NCBI GenBank assembly: GCA_029866205.1
Contig: JARWZT010000014.1
Coordinates: 80,332 to 144,331, forward strand
Direction: 5' to 3'
DNA length: 64,000 bases
Source: Rhodoferax sp.
Lineage (GTDB): Bacteria; Pseudomonadota; Gammaproteobacteria; Burkholderiales; Burkholderiaceae_C
The notes under the pieces were generated by a model that worked only from the letters and a program-made list of their open reading frames with translations, was not told the DNA's origin and searched no databases. Positions 37,289 through 47,135 of this stretch are shown piece by piece (within the stretch, counting starts at the first letter, position 1; each line of letters starts with the position of its first letter). The position numbers were made by a program, and so were the translations under genes.

Positions 37289-38422
37289 ATGAACTTCAAG
37301 AAATCCCTGATGGGCCTCGCCTTGGCCACGCTGGCCAGTGGCGCCGCACTGGCCGATATCAATATTGGTGTCAGCCTGGCGCTGACCGGACCGGGCTCGG
37401 GCCTGGGTATTCCGATGCAAAAGCAGCTCAAGCTTTTCCCTGCCAGCATCGCGGGTGAAAAAGTCAATTTGATTGTGCTCGACGATGCCACCGATCCCGG
37501 CAAAGGCGCTGCCAATGCGCGCCGTTTCGTGACTGAAGACAAAGTGGATCTGATCATCGGATCCTGCATCACTGCGGTGGCCGCCGCCATGACTGACATT
37601 GCCTCCGAGGCCGGTACCGTGCAAATGGCGGGCTCGCCGGTCGGCGTGCCTGCAGGCAAGGACAAATGGCTGTTCCGCCTGCCGCAATCCAACACGGTGA
37701 TGGGTCATGCCGTGGTCGAGCACATGAAAAAGCAAGGGGTCAAGACCGTAGGCTTTTTGGGTTACACCGACGCCTATGGCGAGCAGTGGCTTAACGAGAT
37801 CAGCCCCCAGCTCGAAAAGGCCGGTATCAAGATGGTCGGTGTGGAGCGCTTTGCCCGCGCGGACACCAGCGTGACCCCCCAGGCCCTCAAGCTCAACTCG
37901 GCCAACCCGGACGCGATTTTGGTCGTGGCCTCGGGTTCGGGCGCCGCCATGCCGCAAATGGGCTTGGTGGACCGCGGCTACAAGGGCAAGATTTACCAGA
38001 CCCACGCAGCCGCCTCGCCAGACCTGGTGCGGGTCGGTGGCAAAGCGGTGGAGGGCACTTTTGTGGTGTCCGGACCCGCAGTGATTGCCGAGCAGCTCAA
38101 TGACAGCCATCCCTCGAAAAAGATGGCAATGGCCTTTGTCCAGCAGTTCGAAAAAGCGTATGGCCCCAATTCCCGCAACCAGTTTGCCGGTCATGCCTAC
38201 GACTCGCAAGTGGCACTTGAAAAAGCGATACCCCTGGCACTGAAAAAGGCCAAGCCCGGTACGCCTGAGTTTCGGGCAGCACTGCGTGACGCCCTCGAAA
38301 CCATGGGCCGCACCGTGTTTGCGCATGGGGTGATGAACTGGACCGCTACCGACCACTGGGGCTACACCATGGAAACCGGCGTGATGATGAAAGTGGTGGA
38401 CGGCCAATTCAAGGTCGAATAA
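37289..38422 (+). CDS. ABC importer substrate-binding protein (aromatic acid type)
   Basis: Periplasmic binding protein of the branched-chain amino acid (Liv) family, 377 residues, signal peptide of 22 residues ending ALA before DINIGVSL. The type I bilobal fold is shown by the VNLIVLDDATDPGKGAANARRF and IIGSCIT segments. Relatives in catabolic clusters bind aromatic acids such as hydroxycinnamates or 4-hydroxybenzoate, which the context supports. TAGGAG seven bases before the ATG is a strong ribosome site. A long stem-loop separates it from the permease gene. Confidence 0.88.
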   Translation: MNFKKSLMGLALATLASGAALADINIGVSLALTGPGSGLGIPMQKQLKLFPASIAGEKVNLIVLDDATDPGKGAANARRFVTEDKVDLIIGSCITAVAAAMTDIASEAGTVQMAGSPVGVPAGKDKWLFRLPQSNTVMGHAVVEHMKKQGVKTVGFLGYTDAYGEQWLNEISPQLEKAGIKMVGVERFARADTSVTPQALKLNSANPDAILVVASGSGAAMPQMGLVDRGYKGKIYQTHAAASPDLVRVGGKAVEGTFVVSGPAVIAEQLNDSHPSKKMAMAFVQQFEKAYGPNSRNQFAGHAYDSQVALEKAIPLALKKAKPGTPEFRAALRDALETMGRTVFAHGVMNWTATDHWGYTMETGVMMKVVDGQFKVE

Positions 38423-38430
38423 GTCTGCGC

Positions 38431-38480
38431 TCGCCCCTGCACCGGGGCCCGATGTCCAAAGTCGGGCCCTGCCGGGGCGA
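38431..38480 (+). promoter_or_regulatory. Stem-loop between binding-protein and permease genes
   Basis: Nested inverted repeat: outer TCGCCCC (38431-38437) with GGGGCGA (38474-38480) and inner GGGCCCGA (38445-38452) with TCGGGCCC (38462-38469). No T-run follows, so it is not a simple terminator. It probably protects the upstream mRNA or lowers readthrough so that more binding protein than permease is made. The second importer has a hairpin in the same position. Confidence 0.65.
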
Positions 38481-38531
38481 ATTGCGGTTTTTCGCCGACG
38501 GCTTCTTCCAACTTCATTGCAAGGCCCCCCC

Positions 38532-39572
38532 ATGGATTTCACGATCGCCAGCATCCTGCTGCTTGACGGCGTAACCAACGGCGCGATCTACGCCCTGCTG
38601 GGGCTGGCCACCGTGCTGGTATTTACGGTCACTCGCGTCATCTTTATTCCCCAAGGGGAGTTTGTCGCCTATGGGGCCCTGACACTGGCCATGTTCCAGG
38701 CGGGCAAGGTGCCCGGAACCGTCTGGCTGTTGCTGCTGCTGGCCGCTTTGGCCAGCATGATGGAACTGGTGGCGCATTGGCGCCACCACGGGCAGTGGGG
38801 TCGCGCGGCGCAGGCCAGCGTCAAGACCTTGGTGTTCCCGCTGTTGGTGTCGGCCGTGTCCATTTGGGCGGCACCGCTGCACCTGCCGCTGTGGGCGCAA
38901 GCGGCGCTCAGTGTCGCGATCGTGACGGCCTTTGGCCCTCTGGTGTACCGCGTGGCCTACCAGTCGCTCGAGTCGGCCACGCCGCTGGTATTGCTGATCG
39001 TTTCGGTGGGCGTGCACTTTGCCATGACCGGCTTGGGCCTGTTGTTTTTCGGTGCCGAGGGCTTTCGCAATCCTGCATTTTGGGACGAACGCTTCAACCT
39101 GGGACCCTTGGCCGTATCGGGGCAGATGGTGATTATTTTTGCGACCTCGCTGGCACTTATCGTGCTGTTGTGGCTCTATTTCGAAAAAACCTTGCGGGGC
39201 AAGGCTCTGCGCGCAACCGCAGTCAACCGCACCGGCGCGCGGCTGATGGGCATCTCCAGCCATACCGCAGGGCAGCTCACCTTTCTGATGGCTGCCCTGA
39301 TTGGCGCGCTGTCGGGCCTGCTCATTGGCCCGACCACCACGGTTTTTTACGACTCCGGCTTTCTGATTGGCCTCAAAGGCTTTGTGGCTGCGGTGGTGGC
39401 CGGGCTTTCCAGCTACCCGGGTGCGCTCTTGGGGGCCTTGTTTGTCGGCGTTGTGGAATCGTTTGGCGCCTTTTGGGCCAGTGCGTTCAAAGAGGTGATT
39501 GTGTTCACGCTGATCCTGCCGGTGCTGCTGGCGCGCTCCCTGTACGGTGGTGCCACGGACGAGGAGCATTGA
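38532..39572 (+). CDS. livH: ABC importer permease, LivH type
   Basis: 346-residue inner-membrane permease with about eight to nine spans; LLLDGVTNGAIYALLGLATVLVFTVTRVIFIPQGEFVAYGAL at the start and GLKGFVAAVVAGLSSYPGALLGALFVGVVESF near the end are the usual LivH signatures. Starts at ATG 38532 (MDFTIASIL). An insertion of about 60 residues (about 65-125) relative to LivH is unusual. The stop is one base before the fused permease-ATPase gene. Confidence 0.88.
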   Translation: MDFTIASILLLDGVTNGAIYALLGLATVLVFTVTRVIFIPQGEFVAYGALTLAMFQAGKVPGTVWLLLLLAALASMMELVAHWRHHGQWGRAAQASVKTLVFPLLVSAVSIWAAPLHLPLWAQAALSVAIVTAFGPLVYRVAYQSLESATPLVLLIVSVGVHFAMTGLGLLFFGAEGFRNPAFWDERFNLGPLAVSGQMVIIFATSLALIVLLWLYFEKTLRGKALRATAVNRTGARLMGISSHTAGQLTFLMAALIGALSGLLIGPTTTVFYDSGFLIGLKGFVAAVVAGLSSYPGALLGALFVGVVESFGAFWASAFKEVIVFTLILPVLLARSLYGGATDEEH

Positions 39573-39573
39573 C

Positions 39574-41340
39574 ATGAACCTGCAAAAAATTTCCCTCTGG
39601 ACCTTGGTGGCGATGGTGCCGGTGGTGCCGCTGTTGCCTCTGCCGGATTTTTGGATCGCCCAGCTGAATTACATCGGTCTTTACAGCCTGGTGTGCTTGG
39701 GTCTGGTGTTGCTGACCGGCGTGGGCGGGCTGACTTCTTTTGGCCAGGCGGCGTTTGTTGGTATCGGCGCCTACAGCACGGCCTGGCTTACGCTGAACAC
39801 TGGCATGTCACCCTGGCTGACGCTGTTTGTGGGCCTGGCGCTGACCGGTGCCAGCGCGCTGGTGGTGGGCGCCATCACCCTGCGCATGTCGGGCCACTAT
39901 CTCCCGCTTGCCACGATTGCTTGGGGATTGGCGCTGTATTACCTGATGGGCAATCTGGATGCGCTGGGGAAATACGACGGCCTGTTGGGGCTCAAGAGCC
40001 TGTCGATCGGCGAGACCTCGATCGGCCAGGGAAGGCTGTTTTTTGTGCTGAGTTGGAGCATGCTGATCGCTGGGGCAGTGGGCCTTCTCAATCTGCTGGA
40101 CTCGCGTCCCGGGCGCGCCATCCGGGCGCTCAAGGGCGGGGCGCAGATGGCGGAAGCCATGGGCATCAACACCTTTCGCTACAAGGTCACCATTTTTCTG
40201 ATCGCGGCACTGTTTGCCTCGGTCTCGGGCTGGCTGCTGGCGCATTTTCAGCGCACGGTCAACCCTTCCGCCTTTGGTCTGAAGATGGGCATTGAGTACC
40301 TGTTTATGACGGTGGTCGGTGGTGTCGGCTATGTCTGGGGCGCCTTGGTCGGGGCGGGGCTGGTCAAACTGCTGGACGACTACCTGCAGGTGCTGCTACC
40401 GGCCCTGATTGGGACCAGCGGCAGTTATGAGGTGATCGTGTTTGGCATTGCCTTGGTGCTGGTGCTCAAGTACTTGCCGGATGGCCTTTGGTCGGTGGTG
40501 GCGCGTTATCTGCCGCATCCCCCCCGCCGCGTTGATTGGCAAAATTGCGCCGATCTGCCTGCCCGCAGCAAGCCCAGTGCGGGTTCGACCGTGCTGGAGG
40601 TCGATAAGGTGCGCAAGGCCTTTGGCGGTTTGGTCGCGGTCAACGACATCAGCTTTGAAGTGCAGGCCGGCCAGATTGTGGGTCTGATTGGGCCCAATGG
40701 CGCGGGTAAATCGACCACATTTAACCTGGTGACCGGCGTGCTCTCCAAGACCAGCGGTCAGGTGCGTTTTCGGGGGGAAGACATCAGCCAGTTGCCTGCG
40801 CGTGGCATTGCGCGCAAAGGCATGGCGCGGACCTTTCAGCACGTCAAGATGATTGCCGACATGACGGTGCTCGAAAACGTCGCCTTGGGTGCCTACAGCC
40901 GGGGCCGCAGCGGCGTGCTGTCGTCCATGCTGCGGATGAACCAGTCCGAGGAGCGCCGCTTGATGAAAGAAGCGCAGCGGCAGTTGGAGCGCATTGGCAT
41001 GGGCGGTCATTTGCATGAGCAGGCCGGCAATCTCGCTATGGGCCCCCAGCGGCTGATGGAAATCGCCCGGGCCCTGTGCTGCGACCCGGCGTTGTTGCTC
41101 TTGGACGAGCCTGCGGCAGGCCTTCGCCATCAGGAAAAGCTGGCGTTGGCGCAAGTCCTGCGTCAACTCCAGGGCGAGGGCATGAGCATCTTGCTGGTGG
41201 AGCACGACATGGACCTTGTGATGGACGTGTGCGATCAGCTGGTGGTGATGGAATTTGGCACGCTGTTGACCCGTGGCACCCCGGCAGAGGTTCAGGCCAA
41301 CCCGGCGGTACGCGCCGCCTACCTCGGAACGGAGCATTGA
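39574..41340 (+). CDS. Fused LivM permease and LivG ATPase of the ABC importer
   Basis: 588 residues. Residues 1 to about 325 form a LivM-type permease (LTGVGGLTSFGQAAFVGIGAYS, then GAQMAEAMGINTFRYKVTIF); about 345-588 form a LivG-type ATPase with Walker A GPNGAGKST near 370, Walker B LLLLDEPAAGL near 508 and switch His in LVEHDMD. The ABC signature is altered to LAMGPQR. The two are normally separate genes, as in the second importer of this window. The reading frame is continuous, so it is a true fusion, not a missed stop. Start chosen at ATG 39574, one base after livH. Confidence 0.9.
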   Translation: MNLQKISLWTLVAMVPVVPLLPLPDFWIAQLNYIGLYSLVCLGLVLLTGVGGLTSFGQAAFVGIGAYSTAWLTLNTGMSPWLTLFVGLALTGASALVVGAITLRMSGHYLPLATIAWGLALYYLMGNLDALGKYDGLLGLKSLSIGETSIGQGRLFFVLSWSMLIAGAVGLLNLLDSRPGRAIRALKGGAQMAEAMGINTFRYKVTIFLIAALFASVSGWLLAHFQRTVNPSAFGLKMGIEYLFMTVVGGVGYVWGALVGAGLVKLLDDYLQVLLPALIGTSGSYEVIVFGIALVLVLKYLPDGLWSVVARYLPHPPRRVDWQNCADLPARSKPSAGSTVLEVDKVRKAFGGLVAVNDISFEVQAGQIVGLIGPNGAGKSTTFNLVTGVLSKTSGQVRFRGEDISQLPARGIARKGMARTFQHVKMIADMTVLENVALGAYSRGRSGVLSSMLRMNQSEERRLMKEAQRQLERIGMGGHLHEQAGNLAMGPQRLMEIARALCCDPALLLLDEPAAGLRHQEKLALAQVLRQLQGEGMSILLVEHDMDLVMDVCDQLVVMEFGTLLTRGTPAEVQANPAVRAAYLGTEH

Positions 41341-41341
41341 T

Positions 41342-42091
41342 ATGACCATCCCTTTGCTGAGTGTGTCCCATCTTCGCGCCGCCTACGGTCGCGCCGAAGT
41401 GCTGCATGGCCTGAACCTGAGCGCCGCCAAGGGCAGCGTGATTACCGTCATTGGCCCCAATGGGGCAGGCAAATCCACCTTGCTCAACGGACTGATGGGC
41501 TTGTTGCCGACGCAGGGCGAGATTGAATTTGAAGGACAGTCGATCGCCGCGCTTACCCTCGAAGAACGGGTGATGCACGGGATCTCACTGGTCCCCGAAA
41601 AACGCGAACTGTTTTCCACCATGAGCGTGGAGGACAACCTGGTGCTCGGCGGCTACCGTCAGATGCGCCTGGGTAACGCGCTTTGGCGCAACCGGCTGGA
41701 GGAGGTGTTTGCCCTGTTCCCGCGCCTCAAGGAGCGCCGTAGCCAAGAGGCCGGAACCCTCTCGGGGGGCGAGCGCCAGATGCTGGCCGTGGGCCGGGCG
41801 CTGATGTCAGGCCCCAAACTGCTGATGCTCGACGAGCCCAGCCTGGGACTGGCGCCGCTGATTGTGAAAGAAATCTTTTCCATCATCGAAACACTGCGCC
41901 AGACCGGCGTGACCATTGTGGTGGTTGAGCAAAACGCCCGCGCCGCGCTGGAGGTGGCCGACTACGGCTACGTGCTCGAAATGGGTGAACTTGCGCTGCA
42001 TGGCCCCGCGTCCGAGCTGGCGGGTGACGCCCGTGTCATTGATACCTATTTGGGCGCCGCCCGAAAAAAGCCTGAACCCACGCCGGCCTAA
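41342..42091 (+). CDS. livF: ABC importer ATPase, LivF type
   Basis: 249-residue second ATPase of the importer; Walker A GPNGAGKSTLLNGL near 38, signature LSGGERQMLAVGRAL near 140, Walker B LLMLDEPSLGLAP near 162. ATG 41342 lies one base after the stop of the fused gene, so expression is coupled. It completes a four-gene high-affinity importer with the binding protein, LivH and the fusion. Confidence 0.9.
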   Translation: MTIPLLSVSHLRAAYGRAEVLHGLNLSAAKGSVITVIGPNGAGKSTLLNGLMGLLPTQGEIEFEGQSIAALTLEERVMHGISLVPEKRELFSTMSVEDNLVLGGYRQMRLGNALWRNRLEEVFALFPRLKERRSQEAGTLSGGERQMLAVGRALMSGPKLLMLDEPSLGLAPLIVKEIFSIIETLRQTGVTIVVVEQNARAALEVADYGYVLEMGELALHGPASELAGDARVIDTYLGAARKKPEPTPA

Positions 42092-42103
42092 GCCCTTTTT
42101 GTC

Positions 42104-43831
42104 ATGCCCTTCCAACCCCACACCGACGACATCGACTTCATCCTCCACGAGGTATTACAGGCAGCGCAGCCCTTGCAGGCGCTGGTGCCTTTTGCCGAGG
42201 TGGACGACGACCTGATGCGCCAGGTGGTGGCGCAGGCGGGCAAATTCGTGGCCCAGGAGATCGCGCCCCTGCAAACTATTGGGGATGCCGTGGGCTGCCA
42301 ATGGCAGGACGGGAAGGTACGTACCCCGCCGGGCTTCGCGCAAGCGTACCGGGCCTTTTGGCAAGGTGGCTGGCCCGCGCTGGCCTGTGCAGTCGAAGAC
42401 GGTGGCCAGGGATTGCCCACCGTGCTGGAAGCAGTGCTGTACGAAATGTTGAGCGGTGCCAACCATGGCTGGACCATGGCGCCGGGCCTGCTGCATGGAG
42501 CGTATGAATGCCTCAAGCACCACGGCAGCGAGGCCCTGCGCACCCGCTACCTGGAAAAAATCGCCACCGGCGAGTGGCTTGCCACCATGTGCCTGACCGA
42601 GCCCCACGCGGGCAGTGATCTGGGCTTGGCGCGAACCAAGGCCGTGTTGCAGGGCGACGGCAGCTACGCCTTAAGTGGATCCAAGATATTTATCTCTGGC
42701 GGGGAGCACGACCTCACCGACAACATCATTCACCTGGTGCTCGCCCGGCTGCCCGATGCCCCGCCCGGCCCCAAGGGCTTGTCGCTGTTCCTGGCGCCCA
42801 AGGTCTTGCCCAGCGGCCAGACCAATACCGTGCACTGCGATCGCATCGAAGAAAAAATGGGACTGCATGGCAGTCCCACCTGCGCCATGCGCTTCGACCA
42901 CGCCACCGCCTGGATGATCGGCGAGCCCAACCGGGGCCTGAACGCCATGTTTGTCATGATGAACGCGGCTCGATTGCATGTCGGCCTGCAAGGCATTGGC
43001 TTGCTCGAGGCGGCCTGGCAAATGGCCGATGCCTATGCTCAGGAGCGGCGCCAAATGCGCGCACCCAAGGCCGTCATGGGCAGCGCGCCCGACCCGATTG
43101 CCCAGCACCCGGCCATGCGCCGCATCTTGCAGACCCAGCGTGCCTGGATCGACGCCGGGCGCGTACTGGCGTACCGCACTGCGATCGAGCTCGACTTGGC
43201 CCAGCACCACGCCACGGCAGAGCGCCGCCAACTGGCGCAGCAATGGTGCAGCTTTGTCACACCGGTGCTCAAGGCTGCGTGGACCGCGCAGGCGTTTCAT
43301 GGTGCCAGCGACTGTTTGCAAGTCTTTGGTGGTCACGGTTATGTGCGTGAGTGGGGCATCGAGCAAATCGTGCGCGATGCCCGGGTCAGCATGATTTATG
43401 AGGGCACCAACGAAATTCAGGCGATCGACCTGCTGGTGCGCAAAGTGCTGCCGGACGGTGGCACCGGATGGCACGGCTTGTTGCAAACACTGTGCGACGG
43501 GCTGGACGCACAGCAGCCTTCGCACGCGCTTTTCATCACGCAGGTGGATGCACTGCGCCAAGTGACCCAAGACCTGGTGGAGCAGGCCCCCACCCATCCC
43601 GAGCTCGCCTACTGGCTGGCTGAGGACTACCTGCGTGCCGTGGCCGTGCTGCTTTTGTCGTGGGCCTGGTTGCAGATCAACACGGCCCATCTGCGCAACG
43701 GATCCGAAGGTGTTACGCCGCGTTGGAGCGAACCAGCCCAGGCGGTGGACCATTGGGTTTTGCCCGAGCTGGAGATGCGTCTGCAGATCATGCGCGCGCG
43801 CTTGGGGCTGAAGGTGCCAGTCGCTTGTTAA
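42104..43831 (+). CDS. Acyl-CoA dehydrogenase, long (about 575-residue) type
   Basis: FAD-dependent dehydrogenase that makes the alpha-beta double bond of an acyl-CoA. It has the N-terminal helical domain, FAD-binding TMCLTEPHAGSDLGLARTKA, the middle beta domain and the C-terminal part with catalytic Glu in IYEGTNEIQAIDL near residue 440, plus a C-terminal extension typical of the 570-600 residue class. In this operon a likely substrate is a saturated 3-arylpropionyl-CoA, which would bring dihydrocinnamates into the same route. Substrate is inferred from context only. Confidence 0.87.
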   Translation: MPFQPHTDDIDFILHEVLQAAQPLQALVPFAEVDDDLMRQVVAQAGKFVAQEIAPLQTIGDAVGCQWQDGKVRTPPGFAQAYRAFWQGGWPALACAVEDGGQGLPTVLEAVLYEMLSGANHGWTMAPGLLHGAYECLKHHGSEALRTRYLEKIATGEWLATMCLTEPHAGSDLGLARTKAVLQGDGSYALSGSKIFISGGEHDLTDNIIHLVLARLPDAPPGPKGLSLFLAPKVLPSGQTNTVHCDRIEEKMGLHGSPTCAMRFDHATAWMIGEPNRGLNAMFVMMNAARLHVGLQGIGLLEAAWQMADAYAQERRQMRAPKAVMGSAPDPIAQHPAMRRILQTQRAWIDAGRVLAYRTAIELDLAQHHATAERRQLAQQWCSFVTPVLKAAWTAQAFHGASDCLQVFGGHGYVREWGIEQIVRDARVSMIYEGTNEIQAIDLLVRKVLPDGGTGWHGLLQTLCDGLDAQQPSHALFITQVDALRQVTQDLVEQAPTHPELAYWLAEDYLRAVAVLLLSWAWLQINTAHLRNGSEGVTPRWSEPAQAVDHWVLPELEMRLQIMRARLGLKVPVAC

Positions 43832-43857
43832 GCGGTCCCTTGTCGCAACCGCGGACC

Positions 43858-44310
43858 ATGGAACCAACGCAACTGCCTTCGGTCAAAAAGGTCGACACCC
43901 GCTACCTGGAGTCCTTGCTGGGATACAACGCCCGCATGGCCGCGCTGACGGCGATCAAATTGTTTTTGGATCGACTCTCGGGTTTTGGCCTGCGCCCAGT
44001 GAGTTTTTCGGTGCTCTCGCTCATCATGCACAACCCTGGCATTACGTCGCGTCAGCTGTGCAAGGCGCTGGGTCTGCAGGCCTCCAATCTGGTGGCCATG
44101 ATCAATGAGTTTGAAAACAGCGGCTGGATCGAACGCCACCCCCATCCCCAGGACGGTCGCGCCATGGGTCTGCACCCCACGCCACCCGGCTTGGCGATGA
44201 TGCAAGACGCCGAAGCCACAGCCTCCCAACTCGAGCTGGAAATATCGTCAGGCCTGACTGAGGTCGAACGCAAGACCCTGCTGGGCTTGCTCAAGAAGGT
44301 TTACAAATAG
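43858..44310 (+). CDS. MarR-family regulator, probably of the hydroxycinnamate operon
   Basis: 150-residue winged-helix protein: PVSFSVLSLIMHNPGITSRQLCKALGLQASNLVAMINEFENSGWIER holds the DNA-binding helices and HPHPQDGRAMGLHPT the wing. MarR repressors FerC, CouR and HcaR control hydroxycinnamate operons and release DNA on binding the CoA thioester; this gene is last in such an operon, which supports the same role. Start at ATG 43858. A candidate operator is the palindrome at 32769. It is convergent with pcaF. Confidence 0.83.
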   Translation: MEPTQLPSVKKVDTRYLESLLGYNARMAALTAIKLFLDRLSGFGLRPVSFSVLSLIMHNPGITSRQLCKALGLQASNLVAMINEFENSGWIERHPHPQDGRAMGLHPTPPGLAMMQDAEATASQLELEISSGLTEVERKTLLGLLKKVYK

Positions 44311-44353
44311 CTTTCCGCAGGTGCTACGCCCGCCTTTCAGCGCGGCACTCGCT

Positions 44354-45556
<1,203 letters not shown>

Positions 45557-45620
45557 GGCAAAAGGGCTTTCTTCCAAGGTTCTTTAAACAGGGTGAGGGC
45601 GCACGCGCGCCCCATGAATC

Positions 45621-47135
45621 TCAGGCGCTGCCCAATGCGGCCCAGGCCTGCTGGCGCAGCCACGGGCTCACGCGGTAGCGCTCGCCGCCGTACTGGGCGT
45701 CCAGCGCATTGAGCACGTCGATGACACCCTGGGCGCTCCAAGCTGCCAGCCAGTCAAAGGGCCCGGCGGGATAGTTGACGCCCAGCTTCATGGCCTGGTT
45801 GGCGCCGTCGACCGTGCACACGCCTTGTTGTACCGCGTCTGCCGCCTCGTTGATCAGCATCGCCACGGTGCGGGCCACGACCAATGCGCTTTGGTCCGCC
45901 ACTTGCTGCGGCTGGTAGCCCAGTGCGCTGAGCCAGGCTTGTGCCTCGGTGGCGCAAGCCGCGCTGGCACGCACCGACGGGGCCCAGGCCAGCACGCGCG
46001 AACTCTCGGGCGCAAATGCCAGGTCAAACACGGCCACATGGGCGCCCAGGCTGGAGGCAGTGAGGCCATCCGTCTGGCGCAGCTGCAGCGTGGGGGTGGA
46101 CAGGCCGGTCCAGTCGGCGCCACGGTCATGGGCAAATGCCACGCCCGCCGACGTCAATTGCTGGGCCCAGGCGTCCATGCGCGCACCGCTGCCGTGCAGT
46201 TGCACTCCGCTGCGGGCCGGAAAATCCGCTGTTGGCGCAGCGGCCAGCTGCGGTTTGACCGCGCCCTCGGCATAGTCGTAAATGCCGCGCCCGGATTTGC
46301 GTCCCAGCAGGCCGCCGTCCACCAGCTCGCGCTGCAAGAGCGAAGGCACGTAGCGCTTGTCAAAAAAGTTGGCTTGGTAGACCGACTGTGTCACCGCAAA
46401 ATTGGTGTCATGGCCGATCAGGTCCATCAGCTCGCAGGGGCCCATCCGAAAGTCGATGGCTTTGAGGCAGGCGTCCAGCACTACGGGGCTGGTGCATTGT
46501 TCTTGCAGCAGCGCCAGCGCTTCGGCGTAATAGGGCCGCGCAATGCGGTTGACGATAAAGCCCGGCGTGGAGCGCGCGTGCACCGCGACCTTGCCCCAGC
46601 TTTGGGCCAGAAAAAAAACATCGTTGGCAACCTGCGCCGCGGTGTGCAGGCCCGACACCACTTCGACCAGCTTCATCAGGGGCACCGGGTTGAAAAAATG
46701 CATGCCCACCAGCCGCTCGGGGTGGCGCAGTCCCTGGGCCATGGCGGTGATCGAGATGGAGGAGGTGTTGCTGGCAAACACGCATGTGGCGTCCACCATG
46801 TCTTCCAATTGCAGCCACAAGGCGCGCTTGGCCTCCAGCTGTTCCACGATGGCTTCCACCACCAAGGTGCTGTCGGCGGCATCTTGCAAACGCGCCACTG
46901 GCACGATCCGCGCCAGCAGTGCCGCGACGTCCTGCGCAGCCATCTTGCCCTTGGTGACCAGGGTGCCCAGGCTGGCGTGCAGCTTTTCGACCGCGCTTTG
47001 GGCCGCGCCTTCGCGCATGTCGTACAAGTGCACCGGGTGTCCGGCCTGTGCGGCGACTTGGGCAATGCCGGCACCCATGATGCCGGCGCCCACCACCAGC
47101 ACGGCGGGCTTGAGGGTGGAGTTGTTAGCACTCAT
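45621..47135 (-). CDS. paaH: 3-hydroxyadipyl-CoA dehydrogenase, PaaH/PaaC type
   Basis: NAD-dependent 3-hydroxyacyl-CoA dehydrogenase, 504 residues, long form with two C-terminal 3HCDH domains. The nucleotide-binding VVGAGIMGAGIAQVAAQAG is near residue 14; HFFNPVPLMKLVEVV supplies the catalytic His-Glu region and GFIVNRIARPYYAEAL is conserved. In the box operon it oxidises 3-hydroxyadipyl-CoA before PcaF. It may also serve the hydroxycinnamate operon, which lacks a dehydrogenase of its own. ATG 47135 overlaps the hydratase stop (ATGA). Confidence 0.92.
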   Translation of the reverse strand: MSANNSTLKPAVLVVGAGIMGAGIAQVAAQAGHPVHLYDMREGAAQSAVEKLHASLGTLVTKGKMAAQDVAALLARIVPVARLQDAADSTLVVEAIVEQLEAKRALWLQLEDMVDATCVFASNTSSISITAMAQGLRHPERLVGMHFFNPVPLMKLVEVVSGLHTAAQVANDVFFLAQSWGKVAVHARSTPGFIVNRIARPYYAEALALLQEQCTSPVVLDACLKAIDFRMGPCELMDLIGHDTNFAVTQSVYQANFFDKRYVPSLLQRELVDGGLLGRKSGRGIYDYAEGAVKPQLAAAPTADFPARSGVQLHGSGARMDAWAQQLTSAGVAFAHDRGADWTGLSTPTLQLRQTDGLTASSLGAHVAVFDLAFAPESSRVLAWAPSVRASAACATEAQAWLSALGYQPQQVADQSALVVARTVAMLINEAADAVQQGVCTVDGANQAMKLGVNYPAGPFDWLAAWSAQGVIDVLNALDAQYGGERYRVSPWLRQQAWAALGSA

